Assembly: GCF_001678755.1 (NCBI RefSeq)
Contig: NZ_LZDS01000023.1
Location: 62,001 to 126,000 of the forward strand
Reading direction: 5' to 3'
DNA: 64,000 bases
From: Acinetobacter gandensis
GTDB taxonomy: Bacteria; Pseudomonadota; Gammaproteobacteria; Pseudomonadales; Moraxellaceae
The first letter of the stretch is position 1, and each line of letters starts with the position of its first letter. Of the stretch, positions 29,205-39,241 are shown piece after piece. The position numbers were made by a program, and so were the translations under genes. The notes under the pieces were generated by a model. That model saw nothing but the letters and a program-made list of their open reading frames with translations, did no database searches and was not told where the DNA came from.

Positions 29205-32053
29205 ACACTCACTACCGCTTTTACAAACTCTTGATACTCTTCATCTTCATTTTTAAAAGGCGTCTCTTGACTATTTGCTTTCCTAAAAGGTGTTTTTTGA
29301 CACCAATCTTCAAATGCATTATCTAGTACATAGTTTTTTAGACCATACTCTAAACCCACCAATAAAACTGAAAATACAGTCAAACTTGCTACTACACGTG
29401 CTCCAGCAAGCGCAGCAACAACAGCATTTGAAGAAAATCTTAGCGCTGCCCGATTCAATATACCCTTTCCAATATATGGAGCAACTGAGCTTACCAACAC
29501 TCCAGCTTGCCCTACAGTTAAAAATAAGCTCGCAATCCAGCGTAAACTCATCAATATTATCAAGGTTTTCGAATTACTTTCTTTAATATTTTTTCCATCA
29601 ACATACAAACCAATAGCTCCCCCTATTGTTCCCAACATCCCAGCAAAAATTCTAAAGGCTGTCGCAGAAGAGGCAACGGCTTTGCCTTGAGTATGGAAAT
29701 TTTCACCCATAGCCTCAAATGCAACAGCAAGTAAAGACATCGAAGAACCAACCAATTGCGCTGCAATTTCTGGTTTATTTTCAACATCTTTTTGCCAAGC
29801 ACCGTATTGAAAATAAAAATTCAACATCTCAAAAATACCGACAATTGCCAATATACGATTCTTCGTTATCTGTGATGAAGATTTCACCGCTAAATTGACT
29901 TTTGTTCGAATATCGACAGCAGCAGCCACTGAAAAATTCTGATTTCCAGCAACTACTGCTCTTGCCGCAGAGTTAAATTGAACATTATAAAACAACTGCG
30001 TAATTGGAATGTGTTTTGCAAGTGGACCTGACTTTAAATACAATAGTCGAGAAATATGTATTTGACTCCCTTGAATTGCTATTGCATTAATTTGATTGAC
30101 CTGCACTGTTCTCATTTTCAAATCTGAGAATTGTTTTAATGCAGAGTTCAATGCTAAAGACATCCAATAAAAAAGTTTATCATTAACTTTAAAATCTCTT
30201 GCTTGAATATATTTCTTACTTTCAGCCTGACTCAACCATTCATCAAAACCTGCATCTGCAGCAACAAAAGCAGAAAATCCTTGTTTTGTATAGTCCATCA
30301 TATTTTTTGCGGTATCGTCACTGCTAAAAATTTGATTATAATTCTGTATCAACTTCGCATTATTAAAACAATATGCACGAAGAAACAAATTACTCGTTTC
30401 TACTGTTTTCTTTAATAACCAAGAGTTTATAAGCTCTTTTCCCTTATCTAAAAAAGTAATCCCATACATTAGATCCATAACGACAGCATGAAAGATAAAA
30501 CCATTGCTTCCTTCAGGCAACTTGCCACTTTCTAGTACTTCACTCGTATCAAAATATACCAATCCATTTAATAAATTTTGTGAAGTTAACCATTTATAAT
30601 GATCATCAAAGTAGCTAATTGCATTGTTATATCCTTTTTTCGACTCACTATCGACTTGACTATTAAAATGATCAATTGCGGTTAAATCTAATTGATCTTG
30701 GCATTTCTTCCATGCTACTTCTCCCTTAGCAATACCTTTTTTAACAATAACACCTTGCTCACCTTCTTGATTTTTCTCAGAATTATCTGAAGTACCAAGA
30801 TTTTCTTTTCTTTTTTGTTCTGTTTCTGCAATTTGTTTTTCTAAGAGCTTAACCGTTTCCCAATCTTTATTCCGTCTAGCCGCTTCTAATCGATCTTTTC
30901 TGCGCTTATCCAATGCGCTATATTTCTCAATATCCTGCGTTCTTTGAATAAATTCTTTTGTCCTTATACCAATATAGTTTTCTTGAACAGTCTTTTGAAT
31001 ATTTTCTATTAAATTAATAGTTTGCATTCTATGGTGGTTAGAAATACCATTTTTCTTTGTGTTAAGAAAAGTATTTAAATCTGCAAATGCTTTTCTATTT
31101 CTAGCTTCGTTAAGCTTAGCGGTAATTCCTATTGCATCATAAAGTGCAATTGCACAATATTCTTTAGGCTTCGCTTTAAATTCTCTATTAATTGCCGCCC
31201 ATCTTCCAGCTCCAAAGCTGTTCTCACCAATATGTACTTTATTTAAAGTTTGTGAAGATAAACAATGTTGTTGTGTTAAATTACCTCCTTTCCAGCCTTT
31301 AATATCAATTTTTTGCCAATAACCCTTTCCTACATACGAGTCTGCATTATTCTCAAATTCTAAACGTTTTTTTGCGGTCAACGGAGCATGCGTGTAAATA
31401 ATATAAGTACTATCCACATCATTAGGTGTAATCTCTGGAACAGTAATCAATGAAGCTTTAAATGAATGACCTGATTTTTGACAAGCAAAATTATTCGCTT
31501 CTAAGGGTGCTTTTTTTCCAATTATGAATTCTTGATTATAGCCATTTTTTGTAATATAACCCTTCCACTCAGGCTTACCTTTTCTTTTAAAATATAAATA
31601 TATATAACCATTCTTAATAATAGAAACAGTATATTTGTGATTTGATAATTTTATTCCATCACTTACATTTTTACCTAAATTAGAAGGTAAAGTACTCACC
31701 CCCAGAGATGCTACAGAATACCTTAAAGGTAAAAAACTAAATCCACTTTCTCTACAAAAATTTGAACATTCTTTAGCATTTTGCTTAGCTGTAATATTCT
31801 GTTTATTACTATGAATTGATTGAATGGGAATCTTAGAGTTTTTACCAGCTTTTTCCACTTCACTTTTCATTTTTTGCGGATCTAATGAAATTTTTTTTGG
31901 TTCTAATGAATTTGGACTACCTAAGCCATATCCTTTTAAGTTTTTCTTCCATTCCTCACTCGTAGCTTTGTTAATTTGTGCTTGTGAACCTTTTAGCATA
32001 GGTAGCTTAGAATTTGTAATATTAACGGTTGAATTTTTTTTATCATTACCCAT
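29201..32053 (-). CDS. T6SS effector, VasX/BTH_I2691-like, predicted membrane-active
   Basis: A 950-residue cargo protein of the vgrG island. Residues 1-90 are polar and low-complexity. Residues 94-265 resemble the N-terminal region of VasX and BTH_I2691-family effectors: CSNFCRESGFSFLPLRYSVA, then KNGYIYLYFKRKGKPEWKGY, then STYIIYTHAPLTAKKRLEFE. A charged coiled-coil follows (about 374-418). The C-terminal quarter has four to five hydrophobic segments (about 735-760, 768-784, 795-818, 829-859, 876-903), as in the colicin-like pore-forming end of VasX. No signal peptide. It starts eight bases inside the DUF4123 gene and overlaps the immunity candidate. The family call is from pattern memory; pore formation is inferred. 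Confidence 0.75.
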   Translation of the reverse strand: MGNDKKNSTVNITNSKLPMLKGSQAQINKATSEEWKKNLKGYGLGSPNSLEPKKISLDPQKMKSEVEKAGKNSKIPIQSIHSNKQNITAKQNAKECSNFCRESGFSFLPLRYSVASLGVSTLPSNLGKNVSDGIKLSNHKYTVSIIKNGYIYLYFKRKGKPEWKGYITKNGYNQEFIIGKKAPLEANNFACQKSGHSFKASLITVPEITPNDVDSTYIIYTHAPLTAKKRLEFENNADSYVGKGYWQKIDIKGWKGGNLTQQHCLSSQTLNKVHIGENSFGAGRWAAINREFKAKPKEYCAIALYDAIGITAKLNEARNRKAFADLNTFLNTKKNGISNHHRMQTINLIENIQKTVQENYIGIRTKEFIQRTQDIEKYSALDKRRKDRLEAARRNKDWETVKLLEKQIAETEQKRKENLGTSDNSEKNQEGEQGVIVKKGIAKGEVAWKKCQDQLDLTAIDHFNSQVDSESKKGYNNAISYFDDHYKWLTSQNLLNGLVYFDTSEVLESGKLPEGSNGFIFHAVVMDLMYGITFLDKGKELINSWLLKKTVETSNLFLRAYCFNNAKLIQNYNQIFSSDDTAKNMMDYTKQGFSAFVAADAGFDEWLSQAESKKYIQARDFKVNDKLFYWMSLALNSALKQFSDLKMRTVQVNQINAIAIQGSQIHISRLLYLKSGPLAKHIPITQLFYNVQFNSAARAVVAGNQNFSVAAAVDIRTKVNLAVKSSSQITKNRILAIVGIFEMLNFYFQYGAWQKDVENKPEIAAQLVGSSMSLLAVAFEAMGENFHTQGKAVASSATAFRIFAGMLGTIGGAIGLYVDGKNIKESNSKTLIILMSLRWIASLFLTVGQAGVLVSSVAPYIGKGILNRAALRFSSNAVVAALAGARVVASLTVFSVLLVGLEYGLKNYVLDNAFEDWCQKTPFRKANSQETPFKNEDEEYQEFVKAVVSV

Positions 32054-33002
32054 GAGTAATACTCTCTAAATCATTTAAATCATTTTTTATTAACACCCAT
32101 TGATCTTTATGAAGAAAATTCATAGCTTCATTAAAATCGTATTCATTTTCTGTCTTATTCCAATATTGTTCTAGAATATTTTCAACTTGAGGGTGAATAA
32201 AAAAATGTCGACCTAATATTTCAGCGTATAAACCATAACTCAAAAGATCAGAATATTTATGAACTTCGTATTCTTCATGTGCGACAAATAAGTTTAATAA
32301 TATATTCTTCGGATTTAATTTATCTCGATCTATTTCATCATATTCAAATGCCGATCTAAACACCAAATTACTAATTTCTATTAAATCTAAAGCTAGAGAT
32401 TGATCATGTGATAATTTATTAATTTTTCGGGATATAAATTTTTTATCTTGTTTTTTTTCCCAGCTAAAATATCCAATAGGATGTACAAAATTCCATATCT
32501 CAAATAATCCTAGTAAACTATTCAATTCCATTTCATTAAATATTTGATCCAAATAGTTTAATACTCTAGGATCATACCAACGGAATAAGATTTTTGAATT
32601 TAGATCTTGAACAACTACACTACTTTTGAATTTTTCATTGATTATGTTATTTTCAAGTACACTTGTGCCAAATCCATGTACTAAATATTTATCATTTTGA
32701 ACTTCAAAATTATTGGAAATTTTTTTAGCGATTTCTTTCCCAACTTTTTCTAGTACGTCTTTCTTTTTTATTTCCAAAAAAAATAAGTTAGTATTCTTTG
32801 GCTTATTGCCCTGAGCTAAAGGCAAATAAATGATATTCTCTTCTTTTAAACAGCTTTTTAACTCACTAAAGCTATCAGCCTCTAAAGTTTCATCAAGTAA
32901 AACCAATAATCGACCAGTTCGATCAAGAAGAGCACTCATATCTTCAAAGATTTTATCTGTAGAGTAATTTTTAATTTCATTGACCAAATAAAAACTACTC
33001 AT
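32046..33002 (-). CDS. DUF4123 T6SS adaptor (effector chaperone)
   Basis: DUF4123 proteins (Tap/TEC type) load a specific effector onto VgrG. I use the ATG at 33002 (318 residues, MSSFYLVNEIKNY), which overlaps the vgrG stop codon by four bases; the longer frame lies inside vgrG. The domain occupies roughly residues 20-150 and shows RLLVLLDETLEADSFSELK, ENIIYLPLAQ, and the typical block KILFRWYDPRVLNYLDQIF. The rest is a helical C-terminal extension that may recognise the cargo. Position between vgrG and the effector is the standard order for this class. Confidence 0.85.
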   Translation of the reverse strand: MSSFYLVNEIKNYSTDKIFEDMSALLDRTGRLLVLLDETLEADSFSELKSCLKEENIIYLPLAQGNKPKNTNLFFLEIKKKDVLEKVGKEIAKKISNNFEVQNDKYLVHGFGTSVLENNIINEKFKSSVVVQDLNSKILFRWYDPRVLNYLDQIFNEMELNSLLGLFEIWNFVHPIGYFSWEKKQDKKFISRKINKLSHDQSLALDLIEISNLVFRSAFEYDEIDRDKLNPKNILLNLFVAHEEYEVHKYSDLLSYGLYAEILGRHFFIHPQVENILEQYWNKTENEYDFNEAMNFLHKDQWVLIKNDLNDLESITHG

Positions 33003-35614
33003 AAAATCACCTTGGCAGAACCCAACTCTGCAGCTTGACCTTGCTTCGCTGAGCAATCTGGTAAATTTAAAGCTGGTGGATTTACTGATGTCGGCGAAGT
33101 AAACTTATGCTGTCCCGCTTTCGCCTCAAACTTCCCACCCGTAGTCGGAAACACGCCCGAACCATTCAGTTTGATCTGCGATCCCCCCGCAGTTAAATTA
33201 ATCTCTTTAGGGCTGGTGATATAAACCGTATCTTCGGTTGAAATAATCTGAATGCCCTTACGTGCAATTAGATCGAGTCCATCACCTTGTGCCTGAATTT
33301 CAACTTTCCCTTTCCCAGCAAATGCTCTCAATCCTTCTTGCGCTGCAAATAAACTGATTTTTTTGCCTGCATGACCAACTAATGATTTTTGTGTTGAAAT
33401 ATTGATACTCTCTCCCGCAGTTTGGCTAATCTGGCCATTTGCGGAAATATGTACATCTTCATTGGAACTCATCGTAATCGAATTTGGCGCAGCTAATACC
33501 ATTACGGCCGACTTAAACTCAGCAGCTTTTTGCTGATCATCCTGAGTTAATATCTCAATAAAGGCTTGAAGACTCTCCAATACTTCAAGTGGGTCGGTCT
33601 GTTGGTTTTTCGCTACATCACTCAGCCCTTTAGCATTATTCAATGCACTTTCGATTTGAGTATGGGCTTCATTGCTCGCTAAATGTACCCCACCTGCCTG
33701 TGCTTGCTGATGTGTCGACACCAATAAACCTTGTCCAGCTCGTACCGCCCCCCATTGATCGGTCCGCAGTTCAAAGCCTTCACCCCGACTTTCACTCTCG
33801 GCCTTTTCTTTAGGATGGCTTAAATTACCTAAGTTTAACTGTGTCACACCGTGACTGCTTTGCAGTTGGGTGGATATTTGTCCTGTAGTGTCATCAAAGC
33901 GTAATTGACCAAAGCCTTCACCCCCGACTTCTTTAGAACGAATCCCTGCTAGCTTTTTGGTATCTGGTAATTGTCCTTTATTATCAAATTTAGTAGGACT
34001 ACGCTGCGCTTCATGAATACGACCCACGACAAAAGGTCGGTCAATGTTTCCATCAAAGAAATCAACGACAACTATTTCACCAATTCGAGGTAAGAAACGT
34101 GCGCCATAACCTTCGCCGGCCCAAGGCGTCAGCACATCAACCCAAGCCGAGTCTGTGTCATTATTATTCGCACCTGCACCGCCATCATGGCCATGATCAT
34201 CGGAACGGGTAAATAGGAAACGGACTTTTATCCGCCCCCATTCATCAACATGAATTTCTTCACCAGCAGGACCCACAACTTTGGCACGCTGTGGATGTGT
34301 TACTGGTCTATGTGTAAGCGGATTAAATTCAGGGACGGTCGTAATATTGCGACGTTGTAAAGCTAAGGTATTGGCTTGGCGTTCATCCGCATCGCTTTGT
34401 TTGACTTGCCACTGACTTTGATGGATCAGTTGTGTAACTTGTTCGGTTAAGTCTTTGGGTAAATTATTTTGGTTATAAAAAGACTTGGATAAAATCAAAA
34501 ATTCTTGATCGGCACCCCGATGCTGTTCAATCTCTGGATGCTCATCCAATTTGAACCAGTAACCAACCTGCGTATCACGTACAGTACTTTTGGCAATAAA
34601 TTGTTTGGCTTGAGCCGCATAATAATCACTAAAATTTTGATTGAGACGTTCAACTTGAGCACTATTAGAGGCAGTTGCAGCATCTTCACCATTCAGATCT
34701 TGCATCCATGCGGGGCTCACATGCCATGCCTGCTCTAAGCTTAAGCTCGCATTATCTTGATTATTACTATGTAGATGTTTGCTTTGTACTGCACCACCAC
34801 CCTCGTCCTGTTCAAGCACATCCGCTTGCCACCGCTGCACATGTACCGACGTCGGTTGCAGACTGCGCTGACCGATAAAACTGGTCATACTGTCATTTTT
34901 TTCAGTCGCACTACTGCGATGAAAACGGATATTACGTCGCTCCAAAGCTTGATATTGGCTATTTTCATCAATCAAACGTAGCTTTTGAGCTGCTATGGGT
35001 GTCGCAGACGATGTTACAAAAGATTGAGCTTCATCAACCAACCAATGAATGCCTTCACTGCGTAGTAAACGGGTAATAAAATCATAGTCGGTTTCATTAC
35101 TTTGCATCATGAATGGTCGAACGTCATACTCTTTTTTTAAGCCACTTAAGTCCAAACTTAAGCTCGCTGCAAAAAGTGGGCTCTTTTTTTGCCATTCCTT
35201 AAAAATAATCTCGACCACATCTTTGACCGATTTATTCATAAACACACGGCTATTACGACGCTTATACCACAATGCCGTTGCATCTTCTAAGGTCAACTTA
35301 TATAGCGTTAATGCACCATCACTTTGGCCTTGAAATGCTTCTGTAATGATCCCGGTAATACGAAAAAGTTGCCCCGCATCGGTCACCTGATCGATTGCGA
35401 CTTGCGTGCCAATAAATTGTTTGAGTTCTAAGGTCGCAGAAGTCGATAGACAAATCAGTTGAACATTTAAACCCGTACTAAGCGCATGTTCCCCATCAAT
35501 GCGTTGTAAAAAGACCTGCTGATTTAAATTAGTATTCGAAAATTGGATATGTAAGGCGCGTCTTTGTGGGTTAATACCCAACTTCTCAAGCGCTGAATAA
35601 ATATTGCTAAGCAT
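32999..35614 (-). CDS. vgrG: T6SS tip protein VgrG (TssI) with DUF2345 extension
   Basis: Trimeric spike that tips the Hcp tube and carries the effector. Phage gp27-like part: residues 1-330 with RALHIQFSNTNLNQQVFLQRIDGEHALS and WLVDEAQSF. The gp5-like OB-fold follows: DEWGRIKVRFLF, VDVLTPWAGEGYGARFLPRIGEIVVVDF, DRPFVVGRIHEAQ. A DUF2345 beta-helix occupies the last 270 or so residues (SNEDVHISANGQISQTAGES, EINLTAGGSQIKLNGSG). The 871-residue length is normal for Acinetobacter VgrG with DUF2345. No other T6SS structural gene is in the window, so this is an orphan vgrG island served by a main cluster elsewhere. Confidence 0.95.
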   Translation of the reverse strand: MLSNIYSALEKLGINPQRRALHIQFSNTNLNQQVFLQRIDGEHALSTGLNVQLICLSTSATLELKQFIGTQVAIDQVTDAGQLFRITGIITEAFQGQSDGALTLYKLTLEDATALWYKRRNSRVFMNKSVKDVVEIIFKEWQKKSPLFAASLSLDLSGLKKEYDVRPFMMQSNETDYDFITRLLRSEGIHWLVDEAQSFVTSSATPIAAQKLRLIDENSQYQALERRNIRFHRSSATEKNDSMTSFIGQRSLQPTSVHVQRWQADVLEQDEGGGAVQSKHLHSNNQDNASLSLEQAWHVSPAWMQDLNGEDAATASNSAQVERLNQNFSDYYAAQAKQFIAKSTVRDTQVGYWFKLDEHPEIEQHRGADQEFLILSKSFYNQNNLPKDLTEQVTQLIHQSQWQVKQSDADERQANTLALQRRNITTVPEFNPLTHRPVTHPQRAKVVGPAGEEIHVDEWGRIKVRFLFTRSDDHGHDGGAGANNNDTDSAWVDVLTPWAGEGYGARFLPRIGEIVVVDFFDGNIDRPFVVGRIHEAQRSPTKFDNKGQLPDTKKLAGIRSKEVGGEGFGQLRFDDTTGQISTQLQSSHGVTQLNLGNLSHPKEKAESESRGEGFELRTDQWGAVRAGQGLLVSTHQQAQAGGVHLASNEAHTQIESALNNAKGLSDVAKNQQTDPLEVLESLQAFIEILTQDDQQKAAEFKSAVMVLAAPNSITMSSNEDVHISANGQISQTAGESINISTQKSLVGHAGKKISLFAAQEGLRAFAGKGKVEIQAQGDGLDLIARKGIQIISTEDTVYITSPKEINLTAGGSQIKLNGSGVFPTTGGKFEAKAGQHKFTSPTSVNPPALNLPDCSAKQGQAAELGSAKVIL

Positions 35615-35797
35615 AGTTATTATCGAAAATCAATTTTATATAAAATATGCAGCACATTTAATCAAAAAAACCGATATATGCCTAGATTTCAAACGAAGCC
35701 TTTGTTTGGCTTTATGTAAACACTCAAGCCTTTTTTCAGCTAAATATCGTTATTTTTGAGAAACAAGTCTCAAAGTTTAGATCAAATATAGATACAT

Positions 35798-35826
35798 AAA
35801 AAACCAATGCCTAAGCATTGGTTAAT
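35798..35826 (-). terminator. Intrinsic terminator after the Sel1-repeat gene
   Basis: A perfect 9-bp stem (AACCAATGC and GCATTGGTT) with a TTAG loop and a T-run on the minus strand. It isolates the island's vgrG from the Sel1 gene upstream. Confidence 0.82.
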
Positions 35827-35847
35827 TAATTATGATACTGATGAATA

Positions 35848-37662
35848 TTAATTATCGCCTAAAAATGCATGGATATTTTCAAGTTGCTCTATGGCATGCA
35901 CATGTCTTTGTACAGCAGCTTTTTGTAAATATTGCTTTGCGGTATTTAGGTCACGTTCTACACCTTCACCATGTATATACAAACGGCCTAAATGGCTTAA
36001 TGCATCGGCATTCATTTGTTCAGCAGCTTGTAGATAATAAGCCAGCGCTTTATTTATATCTTTCTTCACACCTAAACCATGCTCATACAGTTGTCCCAAT
36101 TGAGTCATCGCATCTGCATTATTTTTGTCCACTGCAATATTGAGACATTTCAATGCCATCGATAAATCCTGTGGTATCTGCTTTGCGTCTAAACTTTTTT
36201 TCGCTAACGTCGTTAATGCTTGAGCATGTCCTAATTTTGCAGCCTTAGATACTGCAGCTAAGGCCAACCCTGCATCTGCTGTAATCTCATTTAAAGTATT
36301 TTCAGTGTATAAGCGATATAAATACCATGCAGCATGCGCTGAGCCCTGTTCAACAGATTTATTTAAATAACTCAAAGCCTTGTCACGGTTTGGCAAAGGA
36401 TATTCTGCTGTACTGTACAAACGACCAATCACATAGTTTTGATCTGCGACACACTGCATCGGCGTATTCAAATATTCCTCTGCAGCTTGCCCCATTAACT
36501 TTTGCGCTTGCGACATATGTTGCGCATGGCCAATACCTTGCAAATAACACATTGCAAGCCCCATTTGATTAAAAAAATTAGGCTGTAGTTGATATGCCAT
36601 TTTATATAATTCAAATGCTTTTGCAGGATCATCACTGACTAAATACTTTTCAAAATACAAAGCTGCAATCACCGTAATCGCCATCGCATCTTTTTGCCGC
36701 GCAGCTTCAGATAAAAAACTAAACCCCAATTTTTCCTGTTTTTCTAAATGCCATCCATGAAAATGGGCAAGACCCAAAACTCGGTTCGCTGCTGCAATTT
36801 TTTGCTCACGTGCTTGATTTAATAAATCATGATACACCCGCTGACGCTGATCAATATCAATTTTCCCCATCAATACGGCTTGGTAATATTCATACAAATC
36901 CTGCTTATCTCCCAACAATAAGCAGCGCTTAAGATAGTGCAGTGCTTTTTCTTGATTACTTGGAAAATATTGATCCGATTCGTAGATTTGTTTTAGCAAT
37001 TGATTGGCAGCTAAATGATCTTGTGCAGCGGCCTCAAATAGATAACCTAAACCCAAACTCAAATTGGGTTCTGTCAAATTCAGATAGTACTGAGCCAATT
37101 GATACTGTGAATTGGCATGTCCTTGTGCTGCATTTTTTTCTAATAATTTAAATTGTTGTTGCTCTGTTTGGGTTTGATCGTCTGGGTTTAATTCTGCCAA
37201 ACGATATTGCGCCTCGAGATGACCACGCGCCACCGCATGTCGATACCAATATACTGCCTTTTCAGCGTCAGCATTTGCACCAAATTTTGCTTCCGCCATT
37301 TGACCTAAATAATAAGCAGCTTCATCACTGCCTAATTGGAAGGCTTTTTCTAACAGGCTGGTTGCATGCTCAACACTCGCTTCCCGACCTAAGCCTTTTA
37401 ATTGCATCAATCCCATGGCCACATAGGCTTGTGGTATTTCATGTTGCTTGGCCATGTTTTGATACAACTCATAGGCACGCAGATAATCAGGCTGTACATC
37501 TGTGGTTAAACGCTCAGCAAACTTCAGCTGCGCATCCAATTGTTCTAGCCACAAATCATGCCCAACTGCTTTGGCTTGATCACGTTTTACTGGATCTGGT
37601 CTTTTCCACATCCAAAACGCCAATGTCAATATCCCCAAAATTAGTATCAGTAAAAACCACAT
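35848..37662 (-). CDS. Membrane-anchored Sel1-repeat (TPR-like) protein
   Basis: A 604-residue protein with one N-terminal membrane helix (FLLILILGILTLAFWMW) and then many Sel1-like repeats. Clear examples are AYVAMGLMQLKGLG, AAYYLGQMAEAKFG, AMTQLGQLYEHGLGVKKDINKALAYYLQAAEQ and ALSHLGRLYIHGEGVERDLNTAKQYLQKAA. Such solenoids are protein-interaction scaffolds, often in envelope or signalling complexes. The specific partner is unknown. It stands just upstream of vgrG on the same strand but is separated from it by a terminator, so I treat it as chromosome backbone rather than as T6SS cargo. Confidence 0.82.
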   Translation of the reverse strand: MWFLLILILGILTLAFWMWKRPDPVKRDQAKAVGHDLWLEQLDAQLKFAERLTTDVQPDYLRAYELYQNMAKQHEIPQAYVAMGLMQLKGLGREASVEHATSLLEKAFQLGSDEAAYYLGQMAEAKFGANADAEKAVYWYRHAVARGHLEAQYRLAELNPDDQTQTEQQQFKLLEKNAAQGHANSQYQLAQYYLNLTEPNLSLGLGYLFEAAAQDHLAANQLLKQIYESDQYFPSNQEKALHYLKRCLLLGDKQDLYEYYQAVLMGKIDIDQRQRVYHDLLNQAREQKIAAANRVLGLAHFHGWHLEKQEKLGFSFLSEAARQKDAMAITVIAALYFEKYLVSDDPAKAFELYKMAYQLQPNFFNQMGLAMCYLQGIGHAQHMSQAQKLMGQAAEEYLNTPMQCVADQNYVIGRLYSTAEYPLPNRDKALSYLNKSVEQGSAHAAWYLYRLYTENTLNEITADAGLALAAVSKAAKLGHAQALTTLAKKSLDAKQIPQDLSMALKCLNIAVDKNNADAMTQLGQLYEHGLGVKKDINKALAYYLQAAEQMNADALSHLGRLYIHGEGVERDLNTAKQYLQKAAVQRHVHAIEQLENIHAFLGDN

Positions 37663-37726
37663 ACTTGCCCCAAAAATAATATTTTTTAATTATTCCAACA
37701 TTGTGTCTGATTTTAATTCTATATAC

Positions 37727-37755
37727 AAAAAAAGCACCGCTTTCGGTGCTTTAAT
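37727..37755 (-). terminator. Intrinsic terminator after tcdA
   Basis: Stem AAAGCACCG and CGGTGCTTT, four-base loop, followed on the minus strand by seven T. It lies between tcdA and the Sel1 gene. Confidence 0.88.
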
Positions 37756-37777
37756 TTTTTTCAAAATGCGATAGCAG

Positions 37778-38548
37778 TCATGCTTTTACACGTTTTACGT
37801 CTAATTTTTTCAAAACCTCTGCCACAGCAACCATTGCAAAGCTCGATGTGACCACAACTGCCGAGCCATAACCACCACAGCGCAGTCCTGCACTTGGACA
37901 TACATCAGCACTAGAAAATGGATTATCAATTGAATATACACAGGTAATGCCAAATTTTTCTTTGGGCTTTTTACAAATGCCTTTACCACGTAACTGTGTA
38001 CGCAACTTTGCTAACATCGGGTCTTGCTCAGTTTTAGATAAATCCGCCACACGAATTTTTAATGGATCGAGTTTACCGCCTGCACCACCCGAGACAATCA
38101 ACGGAATTTTATTAAAACGACAATGTAACATGAGGGCGAATTTCGCTTTCACGTCATCAATACAATCTAAAATTAAATCGGGATTGCCGGCTAATATTTC
38201 TTTCACATTTTCAGGTGTTAAGTAATCATCAATTAAATTGAGTTTAATCCGTGGGTTAATCGAACGACAGCGTTCAGCCATTACTTCAATTTTTTCATGC
38301 CCTAAGGTTGAACTCATAGCGGGTAATTGACGGTTAATATTTGATGCTGCGACCACATCCATATCGACCAAAGTCAGTTCACCAATACCTGTACGTGCCA
38401 AAGCCTCAACTGCCCAAGACCCAACACCACCGATCCCAATCACCATGACATGACTTTTTTCATAGTGATGAAAACTTTCATCACTATATATTTTGGCTAC
38501 GCCAGTAAAACGGCGGTCATATTCATCATCTTGGAGCAGTTCAGTCAT
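37778..38548 (-). CDS. tcdA: tRNA threonylcarbamoyladenosine dehydratase
   Basis: E1-like enzyme (formerly CsdL/YgdL) that cyclises t6A37 of tRNAs to ct6A using ATP. It opens with YDRRFTGVAKIYSDESFHHYEKSHV, the family start, then the ATP-binding Rossmann motif GIGGVGSWAVEALARTG near residue 37 and DMDVVAASNINRQLPA, the adenylation site. DCIDDVKAKFAL is also present. The 256-residue length is normal. It is transcribed alone, divergent from the acetyltransferase gene. Confidence 0.93.
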   Translation of the reverse strand: MTELLQDDEYDRRFTGVAKIYSDESFHHYEKSHVMVIGIGGVGSWAVEALARTGIGELTLVDMDVVAASNINRQLPAMSSTLGHEKIEVMAERCRSINPRIKLNLIDDYLTPENVKEILAGNPDLILDCIDDVKAKFALMLHCRFNKIPLIVSGGAGGKLDPLKIRVADLSKTEQDPMLAKLRTQLRGKGICKKPKEKFGITCVYSIDNPFSSADVCPSAGLRCGGYGSAVVVTSSFAMVAVAEVLKKLDVKRVKA

Positions 38549-38745
38549 AGGTATGGAGGCAGTGTTAAATCAGCCGCCATTTTAGCAAATTCACTGCTAT
38601 TTTTGTTTGATAAAACTCAATTCAGAATACACATAAATCGCGCGGCTGTTACATCTGTGCTAAATCCCAAAAATAAATATTTACAGCGAATGGAGATCTG
38701 CTTTAAAAATATAACCATAGATCAAAAGCTCAAGTGTGTATTGCC

Positions 38746-39186
38746 ATGGACATCCATCCTCTGCCAAATAATTTAAAAATTACCGATGACAAAAATGAAA
38801 TAGATTTAGATACAGTGCACCGCTTTTTAAGTGATACCTATTGGTCAAAAGATATTCCTAAACATGTGGTGAAAAAAGCGATTGAAAATTCTTTGGCTGT
38901 GGCTCTACTTCTCGATGATGAACTCATTGGTTTTGGTCGTGCCATAACGGATTATGCAACTTTTGCCTATTTAGCAGATATTTATGTAGCAGATAAGCAT
39001 CGAGGCCAAGATTATTCAAAATTGATTGTGAGTACTCTATTTGAAAAATGTGGCTCTGCAAATTTGAGACGCATGCTGCTTGCAACGGCAGATGCACATG
39101 GTTTATATCGTCAATTTGGCTTTACTGATTTGGCTCAACCTGCGAATTTCCTTGAGATTCATCAAGCCAACGTCTATCAACGGTAG
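38746..39186 (+). CDS. GNAT-family N-acetyltransferase
   Basis: Small acetyltransferase of 146 residues from the ATG at 38746; an in-frame GTG at 38734 is possible, and neither has a clear ribosome site. The acetyl-CoA fold is recognisable from LLLDDELIGFGRAITDYATFAYLADIYVADKHRGQDYSKLIV. This includes motif A, here HRGQDYS where the usual form is RGxGxG/A, so the last glycine is replaced. FEKCGSANLRRMLLATADAHGLYRQFGF follows. The substrate is unknown. Confidence 0.85.
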   Translation: MDIHPLPNNLKITDDKNEIDLDTVHRFLSDTYWSKDIPKHVVKKAIENSLAVALLLDDELIGFGRAITDYATFAYLADIYVADKHRGQDYSKLIVSTLFEKCGSANLRRMLLATADAHGLYRQFGFTDLAQPANFLEIHQANVYQR

Positions 39187-39202
39187 TGCAAACGCTTCGG
39201 AT

Positions 39203-39231
39203 AAAAAAAAGAGGCTTTCACCTCTTTTTTA
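39203..39231. terminator. Bidirectional terminator between the acetyltransferase and orn genes
   Basis: Stem AAAAAAGAGG and CCTCTTTTTT with a six-base loop between two convergent genes; each arm gives a T-run in one direction. Confidence 0.85.
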
Positions 39232-39241
39232 TGTCACAACC

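Noticed and set aside
24274..35614. Prophage interpretation of the island
   Set aside because: VgrG resembles phage spike proteins, but there is no integrase, capsid, tail sheath or lysis gene, and the DUF4123-effector-immunity order is that of a T6SS cassette.
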